Assembly: GCA_023014335.1 (NCBI GenBank)
Contig: JAECYW010000033.1
Span: 124,001 to 188,000 of the forward strand
From: Galerina marginata
Lineage: Eukaryota; Basidiomycota; Agaricomycetes; Agaricales; Galerinaceae
DNA: 64,000 nucleotides
Direction of reading: 5' to 3'
Part shown: positions 1-12,194 of the stretch, one piece after another
Layout: each line of letters opens with the position of its first letter
Numbering within the stretch: position 1 is the first letter of the stretch
Notes under the pieces: model-generated
What the model was told of the DNA's origin: nothing
Database searches by the model: none
The model's input: only the letters and a program-made list of their open reading frames with translations
Program-made: the position numbers and the translations under genes

Positions 1-1513
1 CTCACAGAATGCTTGCAATTGGGTAGCCAGCGATTCTCCACATCAGTGCATAGATCCTTGATCTGAGGCAGATCAGATATTCATGGCTTCCATCAAGTTT
101 ATGATAGTGCTTTTTCTTTGATAACCAACCGATGTTGATGCGCTATAAGTGTCTCTGGGATCACGCTTGCCAAAATAAAGGATGCTAACACTGCCAACGA
201 CTGGGTTTGTGTCTACGTATTTATAATCTCGCCGCTTCAGTCGGATAGAAGAAATAGAGCCCACTGACATGATCCCATGTAGTGGGGAGGGCCGATTTGG
301 CTGAAAGAATGTAGATTGCAGAAGTGATTGGGTTTCATAACGCTTTCTAAGGAAGCCCTATCGTCCATACGCGGAGGTAGGGGGGCGATGATTTTGCACG
401 CACCCAAGGCCTCTTTGACCGGGCTGAAACAATCTTTAGTCTTACCTACTTCTTTGCTCCTTTGACACGCAGCCAACAATTCTTCGAAACTCAGAAAGCT
501 TCTTCCAAGATAGTTTGATGGCGATGAGGAAAAGGCGCTACTGTAGAATAGAACATTTGGGAAAATGGCTATTTGTAGCTCACCTGCACCTTGAGGCGGA
601 CTGTGGATAATATAAACTGACCCGGAGTATGTGGAACGAAACGAACTTCAAGTATGTGTTCCCAATTCAATTTCTTATCCTCTCTACTGGTAGTTACTCC
701 ATTGGGCCATTAGTCAGGGCCTGACGTCTTTGTGCCTTTACGCCTGTACTTGTGAATGGAAAGCCGACCCAACCAGAATAGAATTTTGGAACCAACCTCA
801 GTTCACGGGCAGGAAGGGGTTCTATAATTGGGTGTCTGTGAGAAAGGGAACCAAGAGATTTTTTAAATGCAGCCGGTATAATCTTACAGCTGTCACTTGG
901 ACAGAGATTGTGAGTTTTAGACATTCTCACGACGGATTGACCGACGATCTCCCGCGCGCCAATGTCTGGAATCATCAAACACGTAGATAAATTGTTTCTG
1001 ATTCGAGTATATTATAGGTTCCAATGTTGGGGAAATATATCTGTAGCGTTATTAAGACACACCTTACCACCACCTCCCTGAAATCAAGCGAATGCAATTT
1101 CACCAGATTGTCTGTTCTCGGGCGCTAAATATCTACGCTCGTTGACATGCTGTCTCTAAGATTGCATAGACTATGTTTATAATATATTCTGTAGGCGTAT
1201 ATTACAACAAACGGGCTTGATATATTTTGTCGGCGAGCCACCATAGTGCGTTTTCGAAAATACTAGATACTCACGTCGTGCCTATCAGGATGGTTCTCTT
1301 GCATTTGGCGCACGCCGTTGTATCAAAGCCCTGAGTCGGACAAGTTACATACGCCGCCACCTCAGAGTTTTTCTAGTTGTGGCCTTCGCTAAGTCGTCTT
1401 GCACTGTCCACCAAATAACATACGATAATTCACAAAGTATATATTTGAAATTTTGGCTCGGATGCGAAAAATGAATCGTGCCCCTTAGCACTTCCCCTAC
1501 ATAAAAATAACTA
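1..1513. other. No recognised gene
   Basis: Only short overlapping reading frames occur on both strands here (for example minus 73-270 and 694-978). None shows a family motif or a convincing exon chain, and nothing repetitive was seen. It lies downstream of the 3' end of the P450 gene that follows. Confidence 0.5.
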
Positions 1514-3183
1514 CTATGTATCACGTCGGTGAAGTACTATGTCAGCTTCAAACTTTGGAAGGGGTAATTGAAGGAAACTGTTCTGGAGCACCTCCAAGCC
1601 GGATGCTACGCCTTTCTCAAACTTGATCTCGGCGTCGTACAAGTGAAAGCAAAGAATCACAAACATACGTACGGTTGACTTAGCAAGAAAAGCCCCAGAG
1701 CACTTGGAAATTCTGATTAGCTTCTTTAAAAGTCGTAAATAAAGCAAGCTCACGACATGGGGGCCGGCGCTAAATGCAAGTGACCGATTTGGAGCCTGGC
1801 TTTGGATGTAACGGTCGGGTTTGAACCTCTGCGCATCCTCGAAATGATCGTTACTGTGATGGTACCCCTGGGTATCAGCCAAAATATAGTCTCCCTTGGA
1901 AATCGGAACGACAGATCCATTGTCGTCCATGAGGGAAGTATCCGTGGTTGCCTGCCGCAATACAACAGTCTGGGCCAAGAGTCGGATCACCTCGTTGACT
2001 GTAGAACTGAGTAAAGGAAAGTCCGGAGTAAGGCTTCGCGCATCTAGCTGAAGCAGCTGGGGTAACTGAGGGTACTTGGTGTCCACCGCTTGCTGTATTT
2101 CCTGCCGTATTTCCCGGTATAGATCTGGATAGACCAGGATGTAGCGCATCACCCAGTTCGTAAGGCGAGCGATGTTACCCGATGTGCCCCAGAGGAGATA
2201 ATTTATTATCCGTGACGTTTCTTCGTCCGTGGTTGGGGATTGCTTGAGCTTTCGAGTCACGATCGACATAAGCTCGGACGCGCCTTGGAGATCTCCCTCA
2301 TCATTATCCGTCCAGTATTGTTCTATATGGGCAGACACGGTATCCAACAAACTTTCTCGTCCTTGTATTGCGCTACGAGAGAAATAAGGTAGTCGGCGGA
2401 TGATATTGTGAACACCGTTGTCGTACGCCCTCCAGTGGTTGTATGTCTTCGCTTTGCAATTAAAGTTCGTTCCCATAAACATGCCGTACACTGCGAAGTG
2501 ATTGGCGCTAAAAACAAACTCGTCCAAGGAATATGTTGTCGGATTTTCGCTGGCGGTAAACCTGCGTAGATGCTGAATTACTATAGCGTTATAAGCGTTC
2601 ATAAGAGGCCCGGCGCGATTGGGGCTGAGGAGTCCGTGTGAGGCGCCGAAAATGTCAAGAACCGCCGGCCATATTTTGGGCATCCGTTCGTCATCGAGGC
2701 CGGAGATAACGTGGAGGTTCAGATAATCGACGATCCCGAAGTCCGTGCTCTTGCGGTGGAGGATAGTTAGGATGGACTTCGGCGAGGATGTGATCAGGAT
2801 TGTGCGACCAGCGGCATAGATTTTGTATACAGAACCGTATCGATTTCTATTTGCGTCATCAGAAATCCGCCTAAAGTCCAAGAAACACTCAGATATCGAG
2901 CAGTAACATACCGGCAGTCCTGCAGAAAATTTGTCGGAGCGCGAACAAAGTCAAGAGCACTCCCGACCCATGGGAATGACGTCTTGACCATAGGGATTGC
3001 CGACGAAACAGAGCGGCGAAAAACCCGGCGATAGGTGACGAGTGCGAGGGCGAGTATCAAGATAGAGGCAGTGAAGCTAGGCAAGAATAAATGGTGCTTG
3101 GACGACCACCGCGACTGTCCAATACTGGACGAAAAATAAGCAGCCAAGAAGCTGGGATATGTCTTTGAACTCATCTTTGTCAT
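1514..3183 (-). CDS. Cytochrome P450, three exons, about 517 aa
   Basis: Haem-thiolate monooxygenase, probably anchored to the endoplasmic reticulum by an N-terminal hydrophobic helix (about residues 20-45). Exons as read: 3183-2912, 2846-1754 and 1702-1514, which sum to 518 codons including stop. The introns are 65 nt (GTATGT...AATAG) and 51 nt (GTGAGC...CCAAG). The second intron is itself open in frame, so a naive frame reads through it. Splicing it out restores the haem loop FSAGPHVCSG, matching FxxGxxxCxG with Cys at about 456 and His where most P450s have Arg. K-helix ExxR is E-V-I-R near residue 374, followed by a PERF-like FKPDRY. The I-helix region (WGTSGNIARLT) lacks the usual acidic/Thr pair, as in the CYP7/CYP8-like group. 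I start at the ATG at 3183; another in-frame ATG lies at 3174. Substrate unknown. Confidence 0.88.
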
Positions 3184-4743
3184 GCTTCGGAGAGCGATCT
3201 CGACGGGAGGCTTTATAGCTAACGAAAGGCTAGCTGCAGCTATCAACTGATACAGCATACATCACTCACGCCACATATCGTAGGCGGACTATTTTTGGAG
3301 AAAAAGTGGAAGGCAAGTCTTTTCGTATGTTTGTTTGAAAATTGATGGTTAGTCTGTTTGAAGCTCCAAGGAAGATCAAACAGTCGAGATTCAAGAGACC
3401 AGCTGGTAGAGTCAGACGTAAGATCAAACCTTCCTGATGTGTTCCAGTCCTATCTATGATTGGTGTCCAGCGCCCATTTTTGGCCTCCGGATCTGTTCCC
3501 ATTTTGTTTCAATCATTAAGATCCACCGTTTTTATATCCCACACTTCCTTCCTCTGATTATACAGATCACACCAAGAACACGTCCTCACATTATTGCATC
3601 GAAATTTCCTTTGCGTGGGTACCTAAGGGGCTGAGTTCTCGAGACCGCGAAGGTCGAGTGTTCCGAGTCAGCCCACACGGACACGATCCAAATAGGAAGA
3701 CGAAGAATGTTGACGGCGACTCTTCGCCTAATAACCATCTTCACAAGCTGGACTCCTGCTAGATCCAATCAGGAACTGGGTCTCTATAAAGTATAATATT
3801 AAATCTGGAGGATGTGATATACGAGTACATTTGACTTGCTATGGTTATAATAATAATGTTTGACCAAGTAAAAGAACGAAACAATTAAGGGCCTGACGGG
3901 GTGAAAGTACCATCTTAGCTAGTCGGTACTTGGTGGGTACTCCACGGAACACAGAAACTGCGGTCCAGGAAGGGGAAATGTGCGGTTATTTTGATCGCAC
4001 CGTCCTTACTCAAAGCCCATATATGCATCACTTGGAGTCGAATTATAGTCGGTCTGCTTCGTAACGCATACCAGTGATACCGCTCAAATCCCATAGCCTT
4101 TTTGCCTTCTGGCTTGCACCAAGTCGACCGACACCTTTCGGAGGCGGCGTTGTACCAAAACAGACGTCGTATATTGTGGGCCGTAGACGCGCATCACATA
4201 AGCACTCAATTTGAGTCCGGTTAGGAGACAAAGTTATAGATGCCATTATCCTGCCTGCCAGCTGTTTCGAAAATCTACTCGTAAGTATGAGTATTTAGGG
4301 CATAGATTCGAAAGCGGCTATAATATTCAGAGCGGCTATCACTGTGCATAATCCTGGGACCATCGAAGGTGCGAGGGTGTGGGTTTCGTCAGAGCATCGT
4401 TGACATATGCATTCCAATCGAAAAGCCTTCAGATCCTGTTGGCAGAGAACCATCTCGATGTTACGCCGAACTTGTTGCGGGTCCATAAATAGCATTCGCA
4501 CGGCTTACATAACAGTCCGCGACCGCCGGAAATGATACGATGAGCCTACACCGGTTATTCCCACTGATCTATCCATCGATCCAAGCAAGCTGCAGTCACT
4601 CGGAAATGATTCAACCTGAACTTCCTGTTGATGAGTGCGCTGACATCTTAGACTTCTCAGCAGCCACGGCATCTGGGCTAGTTTCGACGAACATATAATA
4701 GGACGGCTGGAATCGTTTTATTACAATTCCTCTCTTTTGCGTT
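3184..4743. other. Divergent intergenic region without a recognised gene
   Basis: This separates the minus-strand P450 from the plus-strand GMC gene and should hold both promoters. Two small minus-strand frames (4246-4043 and 4501-4295, 67 and 68 aa) start with ATG but resemble nothing I know, and I do not call them genes. Confidence 0.5.
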
Positions 4744-6790
4744 ATGTGGCCTTTTAACACTTACCCAGAACTGAAAGCTCAAGAGGTCGCAAACCGAACG
4801 TTTGACTATATCGTCGTGGGAGGTAAGTACCCGTCACTCATGACTTCAAATATTTGAATGAAGTACGACCATTTTGTTAGGGGGTACTGCGGGATGCTGC
4901 CTTGCTGCACGTCTGAGTGAAAGTCCAAACACATCCGCACTTGTCATCGAGCGTGGACGCATAGGCGACACGTGGCTCGCTAAAATTCCTCTTCTGTCCG
5001 CCAATTTGTACGCCAGTGACGCTTTCTGTGCTATATTCGACAGCGCACCAGTCGCCCATGCCGATGGCCGGAAGCTGGATACGATTATTGGAGAAGGTCT
5101 TGGGGGCGGGTCACGGGTCAACTCCTGTGTCTACACACGAGGCATAGCCGATTACAACAAGTGGAAGGAAATGGGTCATCCAGATTGGGGCTATGATGAA
5201 CTTGAATCCCTCTTCGCGAAGTCAGAAAACACGTTGACCAAACAAGCATCTCGTTTCAGGGGAAAGAAGGGTCAGTAGGTTCGGTGTTGTAACCCCAACG
5301 CGCGACTCACGATATCATTTATAGGTCCGTGGATGAATCAAACGATTTACGAATTTGCCTTCAAACCTCATGCTTAGTAAGTAACGATCCTTTCTCATGT
5401 CGTAGAGGAGTTCGATAACTGAACCCGGCGGTTATAGCGTATACCAAGCCGCAGAGCGCCTCGGATTTCCTCACATCGCAGACATCAACTCCCCAGATGA
5501 GCCAGCGTCCGGTATCGCCACGATGGATATCACAACAACTGCTTCAGGTCAGCGCCATAGTACAATGCATGCATTCCTTCCCCAGGCTGTGGCGGCGGCT
5601 CGCAAGGCTCACTTGCATGTGTGCCCAAATACAATTGTCTCGCGACTTGACATCGTGGGCGGCAGTAAACCCAAGGTCAAAGGAGTTTTCTTTCAGAGCG
5701 TCTCAGGTGGCCAAGAATTCAAGGCATTTGCGCGCAAAGAGGTTATCTTGTGTGCTGGCGCGGTTACCAACCCCCAGATATTGATGTTAAGGTATGTTTC
5801 ATTCGATGTCATGAAGCCGGTACAATAACGCTGTGCCAGTGGCATCGGTCCAAAGGATCACCTCAGGCAGTTCAACATCGACGTAATTAAGGATATGCCA
5901 GGTGTCGGCAATTATCTTGTATGTTACTTTTTTTGTCGTCCTGTCCTTTCTTTTCATCGTCGGCTAATTTCGTTGACCTATAGGGCGACCACTCAGGGGT
6001 TCCTACATCATGGGAAGTCCCAGTCGACGACTCTCTTCATCTCGTCTACAACAAACCTATGCGAGTGCTGTGGGATTTTATCCGCTACATGACGTCTGGA
6101 AAAGGACTATTCTCGTTGCCCTTCTTGCAGTCGTCGCTCTTTGTGAACACCTCGCTCCTCAATGATCAATCCGAGCTCATGAGCAGTGATAGGTCGCGCC
6201 TCGACGTCAGACAGCCGAAAAACATTCCTGACATCGAAATTATGCCTAGTCATCACCGAGCCAATGCCCTTCCAAAAGATCCAATCTTGGATAAAATCGG
6301 AATCTTCAATCTCACCACGACACTCGTGCAACCCAAATCTCGTGGATCGATACGTCTTCGCTCCCGCAATCCCCTCGAACGACCCCTTGTAGACCTTGGC
6401 TTCCTCGCAGATCCCGACGACATCATCACGTTACGCAAGGGCCTACGCCTTTCTCTGAAGCTCGCAAAACAGATGACTATTGAAGGCTACCCGCTCAAAC
6501 CTGTTGCCTCCCAGCTCCCAAACTCGGAAAGCGACGAAGACCTGGACAGATACATTCGCCAAAACATACGGAGCTGTTTGCATTATATGTCGAGTTGCAG
6601 GATGGCCCCGGAGGATGACCCCAACCCTGGAGTGGTTGACGATGAGCTCAGAGTGCACGGTATTGGAGGACTTCGCATCGCTGATACCTCCGTTTTCCCA
6701 GACACGATCTCAACTCATACGATGGCTGTCGCCGTTGTTGTGGCAGAAAAGTGCGCTCAGATGATTCAAGCCCAAAATTCTGCGCGTTGA
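4744..6790 (+). CDS. GMC (glucose-methanol-choline) FAD oxidoreductase, six exons, about 586 aa
   Basis: FAD-dependent alcohol/aldehyde oxidase or dehydrogenase of the GMC family. Exons: 4744-4822, 4881-5270, 5325-5376, 5438-5791, 5840-5918 and 5984-6790. All phases agree and the total is 587 codons. The first intron splits the FAD-binding motif, and joining gives DYIVVGGGTAGC (about residues 21-32). GMC signature 1 is GLGGGSRVN near residue 98. Signature 2 is GAVTNPQI...LSGIGP near residue 285, with the intron after LML. Candidate catalytic bases are the His in LHYMSSC (about 517) and in STHTMA (about 562), spaced as in aryl-alcohol oxidases. Length is typical (550-650). No signal peptide is visible, so an intracellular enzyme is more likely than a secreted one, unless an upstream exon was missed. 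Substrate cannot be read from the sequence. Confidence 0.93.
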
Positions 6791-7605
6791 CCAGGAGCAC
6801 TGGACCGTAATAACGGTATTTATATTTAAGTACGATACCGACGTAAGATGTAGCCCTAGCCCGTTCAAGTTTCCTTCAATGCACATACCATGTTGACGTA
6901 CCGGTCGCGCTCTTGCTGCAGATCCTTGGCCAATCCTGAGTAGGAACGGACGACTCGACACTCCTGTTCTTCACGGCTTCCCCGTCTTCGACAGGCGCGG
7001 AGATAGCTCTCGTAGCTGCCAACAGTGTAAAGCTCGAAAACCGGCATTTTATCAGACGCATGCACTTTCTACCAGATTAGCTGCTCGTCTAGCTAACTAT
7101 CCTGGTGGAGGCAACATTTACCTGGATCATGGATCGTTCAGGGTTTCGGAAGGATTCAGCCTCAGCCTGATGCTTTGAACCTCCTCTTTGTCGCCTAGAT
7201 TGGAAGAGCCAAGAAGGTGAGTTCGGGCCTAGGACTTTGAGGTTTCCTTGACGTCGCCCTGAAATTCAACACCGATATCGAGCTCGGCTTCTCATGATCA
7301 ACGACAATGGATTTCAAATTCAATTTCTCAACATCAACGTGAACGGCATTGACCCAGCGAATTTCATTTAGACATACCTGACCTTTCCGACGGGACCCGC
7401 AGGTTTCCTGTACGGGGGTATGTTACACCAAGTCCACCCTCGATCACGTCTATCTTTCATGCATAAAATACAGACTCTGGGTTGTTTGTCACTCTACATG
7501 AATATCCATAAGATAATATCTCGGAACCACTAACCGTCTGTATAAACCTCTACGGGTTTTCTACCAGTCTTCCAGCTATTCCTTGGTGATACGTGGCCAC
7601 TAATT
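6791..7605. other. Intergenic, nothing recognised
   Basis: Downstream of the GMC gene. Near 7008-7040 on the plus strand is a CxxCKxRK string reminiscent of the start of a Zn2Cys6 finger. The rest of the six-cysteine pattern is absent, so it is not annotated as a gene. Confidence 0.4.
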
Positions 7606-7940
7606 GTGATATTGGTGTTGCACAATCCTCGGTAACGTGACGGGCCGGGTTTGTAACGTGTCACGGCCAAATCCGTCACAAAAGGTGATACTGCGCGATT
7701 ACTTGAGTTCTGGAGGGTTTCCCTCCATTTTTTTTGCACATTACTCATATAACAGTTTGTACAAAGCAATAATGCATCTTAATAGCTATGTATAGGTGAA
7801 TTATCATGAGAAAATTGGTGTACATACCAGAGTCACAGTTGATGCCTTATGCTTCCCAAGGTAAACCAACAAATTTTTAATAACCATTTCTGTAGATTAT
7901 TGTAGCCCTTAATTTTCTGAAAATTTTACATCTTATTTTA

Positions 7941-8108
7941 TGAAAATCGGTTGAGAAATGGGCGGGTTATGACCTCTTGACGAAATCTTGGTGACTTGTT
8001 CCAAAAATGGACGCCTTCCCGATATGGCTGACGCGCGACAACACGTCCTGCAAATGTGGCTCAAACTTGTAGAAGACGTAGTTAGGTCATTTCTCAATCG
8101 ATTTTCAT
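7941..8108. repeat. Nested inverted repeat 1 inside the TIR element
   Basis: A 21-bp arm starting ATGAAAATCGGTTGAG at 7941-7961 is repeated in inverse orientation at 8088-8108 with one mismatch. The loop is about 126 bp. It may be a smaller element that inserted into the larger one, but no target duplication was identified. Confidence 0.6.
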
Positions 8109-8304
8109 GAAAAAAGGTGCGTTGGAATCTTAAGGACAAGGGCTTTCCGAAGCTTGACAGAGATTCACATATTTATGGTATGTTCTTTGCAATAATTACA
8201 GACATTTCTTGCACCAGGAATTGCATGACCCATAAAGCCATGAAAACTGAAAATTGAGACAACATTTGCAGGGATAAAATAATCTAAATTCCGATAGCTT
8301 TAAG

Positions 8305-8411
8305 GTGATTAGAGCAGAATTTTTATTACTGTCTCCTAAGTAGGTTAAAGTGCCTAATTCTAGGGTATAACTCGCCAATAAAGTCGAAAATAAAAATTCT
8401 GCTCTGATCAC
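8305..8411. repeat. Nested inverted repeat 2 inside the TIR element
   Basis: Arms of 23 bp (GTGATTAGAGCAGAATTTTT and on) lie at 8305-8327 and, inverted, at 8389-8411, with one mismatch and a 61-bp loop. The structure could fold into a stable hairpin or be a nested MITE. Confidence 0.6.
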
Positions 8412-8747
8412 TCGATTAGAATTTAAATTCTAAGCAAAATACATCTGCCAAGCATGTTCATAGGTTTTGTGGTTGAGGAGATATGGCACATACACTCTGG
8501 AGGCCTTAATTTGGCAGGGAGATGAGCCTAATTCCGCATTTTTAGGGTAGTAAATATAATTCTTCCACTGAGAACACTCTAAGTGGATGTAATGACTCAA
8601 TATTATCATATTCAATCCAAAAAATATTTTATATTGGTGGTGTGTAAAGCACAAAGTCGATGTCTCAAGAAATGGGCCGTGTCACGCTGTGATGCCGGGT
8701 GTGACCGGCCATCACACTTACCGGGGATTGTGCACCACCAGTGATAT

Positions 8748-10813
8748 TGAAGGTTGAATTACAGAGACCGAAAAATTTTCCCGGTCTTAAGCGCAAAAGA
8801 AGTCAGAGCTGGGGCGGAAGTTGGGAGAAGCATAAGCCAGGGATCAAGGCCTGAAACGAAGAACCAAATGGTTAAGCGAAATTCATCGCTTACCCGGGCG
8901 GCTGAATTGTGCATCTTTGGTACAGCTGATTAATCCAGAGATATTGTCGTCGGTCGATGAGAGGAGGTGGCAGGCTATAGAAGAGGTGCAGAATCTTCGT
9001 CAATGCACATGTGGTACACAGAAAGTTATCATTTACAACTCGCACCGTCCGAACATCATACACTGGGTGTGCGGGTACTGCGTCGTACAGGTCCTGCATG
9101 TGGGAAACAAATGATAGAGCACACCGTGTGTTCGACGACAGAGGGTGACAGAAGATGGTGGGGAATATCAAAAAGGCTCTAATCTCGACCTCGCACTGGT
9201 CCGACGTCCACAGCCAATCTTGAGCTTAAGTGATAAGCATGGAGGTAGGAGGCACGCGGTCCTGCCCTGTGGCCAGCAACAGGACCCGTGAAAAAAGATG
9301 GATCACGACGCCGCAGATTTAGGTCCGGCTGCCAACATACGACCATCGTTAACCTTGCCCGCAGCAATATTCTCGAGAAAACGGGGGCCCTCGATGAGCG
9401 CAGGTCTGAGTAATATTGCCATGAAGTTTCAGGTGTACGTTGGCAGACTCGGATGAGAGACGTAAATTTCGATCATTCAGCATGGCATTCGAGGAAGATG
9501 ACGATGGTTACGACTGCCTAAGGTCACCCAAGGTCAAGTAGTTAAAGCCAGTGGTCAATAACGTCTCGAGAGATTGTTGACAGAACCGTGCCCCGGGGAG
9601 ACGAGGGACAAAGGCCATAAATCGATAGTACCACGGATTTGGAACTTGTTTAGAAATTCAAGATACCGACAGAAAAATTGTTAGGAGGCCAGCATCAACG
9701 GAGAAGGCGGTGTCAAGTGAAATCAGGTATGAGTTTCCTCGGCACCCATACACAAGACAGGGAAGATGTTGAAACAGCACTCGCGCTAACAGCAGAATCA
9801 TTGTGGGGATATATTACACAGGATGTTCGCCATGCCCTTGCGAGGTTGTTCGAGAACTCCGCTGTCCCGTGCGTGGGGTATAAGAGTCATCCGCGAATCA
9901 CTACAGCTCGGCTGATTTTAGAGCCTAGCCTGGACTCTAGATGGAAGCAGGATTTTTTGCTAATGGACGCTGGTGACCTCAGATTTAAGCAAAACACACA
10001 AGCCTGGCAGGAATGGTTTCTACAGCACACAAGACCCCTCTGGGCACTCGCAGGAGCGCCAACAATCTGTAAACTGACCGTGTCTGGTTTCTGGAGTAGC
10101 ATTTACTCCCAGAAGCGAGATCTATGCCAGGTAGATGATCGCTAAACCTGCGTGTGGGTCATCGGATGGGTGGACCAACTTTTTACTAGAAAAGGACCAG
10201 GCTAATAACGACAAGAGACTTTGGGGACCGATCGATGATCAGCTGTTCGAGAGGAAGAGGGACGAGACAAGCCGCTCACAAGCCAGAAACCGACATAAAG
10301 GCAGAAGACTCGAGGATGCTGCAAGATGGACGTCGCTGCCAACACATGAAATTATTCAATGCAATGCAGGAATCGCTTATGCAGGCGCATAGGATTTTGG
10401 GTGCATTCCAATAAACATGACTGTCGTGGCGCCTTGCGAGGCCGCATGGCTTGTCCGCTCCCCCAGGCCTGAATCCGCGCAGGGTCACTGCAGCCTGTTT
10501 CTGACTCGTAGTTTTTGAGAATCGAGATCAACTGGAGGATTGGAGACACAGAACGATATAGGGTATCCTCGGCGCACATGCAGCAGCAATCAAGGGATGG
10601 GATGAAGGGATTCGGATCGAATAATTAGAGCTATAACTGCTGGGCATGGCTTGAGATAGCGGCAAGTAAGACAACTGCCAGTGGATAAACTTTTGGTCAC
10701 CTCGTGGCGTGTGAAGTTTCTGAAAGCCCAATATGCTGCAGCGAATAGGAATGGCAGAAATTGAAACGGCGCTTCGGCCCCACCTTGCGTCACCTTGGTT
10801 TTCTTCAACAATC
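8748..10813. other. Gene-poor stretch with one unsupported open frame
   Basis: The longest frame is plus 9678-10145 (155 aa), followed by another at 10135-10392. Neither contains a motif I recognise, and no splice chain joins them into a known family. Left as possible unknown coding sequence. Confidence 0.35.
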
Positions 10814-10995
10814 ACTATTTGCCAGGCTCCTAAAACCAGCCGCTCGTATCGCTCGTAGCTGCATCCTAGAGTAGGGAATTTGTCGTTGTTTACATGGCTG
10901 TGCAGATAAGATAAGATATGGATATTTTCCCTACTCTAGGATGCAGCTCCTTATGAGCGATACGAGCGGCTGGTTTTAGGAGCCTGACTATTTGC
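10814..10995. mobile_element. Hairpin MITE with a perfect 9-bp target duplication
   Basis: The element is 10823-10986 (164 bp). Its arms are nearly full length: about 56-60 bp beginning CAGGCTCCTAAAACCAGC at the left and its inverse at the right, differing mainly by a 4-bp insertion. The arms enclose a short unique loop around 10883-10926. ACTATTTGC flanks it exactly on both sides (10814-10822 and 10987-10995). A 9-bp duplication is usual for Mutator-like (MULE) transposition. It has no coding capacity, so an autonomous relative would be needed for mobility. Confidence 0.85.
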
Positions 10996-12194
10996 TAAAA
11001 GTCGGAAGGGGTAATCGTAACGAGGCTACTCTTGTTCGAGATGCTCGAGAAAGCTTCAGTGGCGTCGAATACATCGTCGTCGACGAAATTTCGATGCCGT
11101 CTTGCCACGGCCTAAAGGGTGCCAAGTTCCAACTCTTTCCTTCTTCGCTATGACCTTTCAAATCGCCCTCTTCCAGGTTACCCTAGTTTGGTACCCGGAC
11201 AGCTCCAAAACATGTTTATGTTCAGACTCAAAACGCCGTGACGCGCCGCGCGGGAAATTGATCTGAGATCACATGACAGGCTTGTTTATCAGTCAACGCG
11301 AATCCCTTTCCGCTCTTTCAACACAACTTCGTATACGGCAGCCTCTGGGGTGTTGCAGCACTGGTCGCCACAGCAGCGACCATTGCGGAGCAGCCGGTGC
11401 TACACCCCCTTCAAGACAGGCATCAGAGGCATCAACTGGACCGGGGTCTGCACCAACCCAGATGCCTCCTCACCAGCCAAGCCTCTGTAGCCCGTCACTC
11501 AGCAAGCCCTGGTCGTGCTCACCGCCTTTCTTTTATCCAATATGCATTATCGACCCACTCATGCAGTCTCGCCATTAGACCCCAGGCCAGTATAGCCGTC
11601 TTCACCTCGCCGCCTTTCTTACTCGCTGCCTCACCACGAACTCACGTACTCCCTCCGGCTTCCATCCTTACCGCCTTTGGGCCCACGCCCAACCTCGCTA
11701 GCTGCGCAGCTCATCAGCTGTCACACGCCCGCCCGGTGCAACCGAGACGGCCTTTCGATGTGCGACTCTCTCGACGCAGACGCCTGCGGCTTACCCATGC
11801 GAGGCCGGTAGAGAAGACGGAAGTAATCGTTGGGCTGCTTAGCGCTTAGCGGCGAGGTACCAGCCCCCTTGGTGCGTTTGAAATCCAATTCCTTTAGCCC
11901 CGCCTGACCCCCTGCCCCTAGGAAAACACCTTTCGTGGAATGCTTCAGAGGCAGTCACTACTCCACACCCGCTGCCCCAGCACTGGCCCGAAGTAGTGGT
12001 TCCAGGATCAGCATTAATCTCAGACCACCATCGCCAAAAGAACGACCCGCCCGGCACGCAGCTGTACATAACAACTAAGCCTGTTTCCAGGTCTCAATGG
12101 GGTCTTGTACAGGCCGCGCGCAGCGTAGGCCCACACCGCCAGTTCTCTTCGACTGTCACTATTTGCTACCTGTAATAGAGTACCGTATCCGAAT
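10996..12194. other. Intergenic, nothing recognised
   Basis: GC-richer than its surroundings. The open frame at plus 11397-11849 is Pro/Ser/His/Arg-rich and looks like compositional noise rather than a protein family. Confidence 0.4.

Larger units (their letters stand above)
7606..8747. mobile_element. Non-autonomous TIR DNA element (hAT-like by duplication length), about 1.13 kb
   Basis: The element spans about 7613-8740. Its ends are inverted repeats of about 23 bp (TGGTGTTGCACAATCC at the left; the complement of the right end reads TGGTGGTGCACAATCC), with similarity running further inward. The flanks repeat GTGATAT (7606-7612 and 8741-8747), a 7-8 bp target duplication as expected for hAT-type insertion. 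Inside are two nested inverted repeats: 7941-7961 with 8088-8108 (21 bp, one mismatch) and 8305-8327 with 8389-8411 (23 bp, one mismatch). The interior is AT-rich with no transposase frame. Assignment to hAT rests only on the duplication length. Confidence 0.68.

Noticed and set aside
1703..1753. Reading the first P450 as continuous through this segment
   Set aside because: The 51-nt stretch is in frame but separates FSAGPHV from CSG. It has GTGAGC and AAG ends, and removing it rebuilds the haem motif, so it is an intron.
7008..7060. Possible Zn2Cys6 transcription-factor finger (CQQCKARK-like string, plus strand)
   Set aside because: Only the first two cysteines and the basic step are present. 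The remaining cysteines and any downstream regulatory domain are missing, and the opposite strand is equally open.
9678..10392. Two adjacent plus-strand frames (155 and 85 aa) as a gene
   Set aside because: No motif, no splice sites linking them, and composition like the surrounding non-coding DNA.
11273..11849. Pro/Ser/His-rich open frames
   Set aside because: Long only because the local sequence is C-rich and poor in stops; no domain and no start context worth defending.
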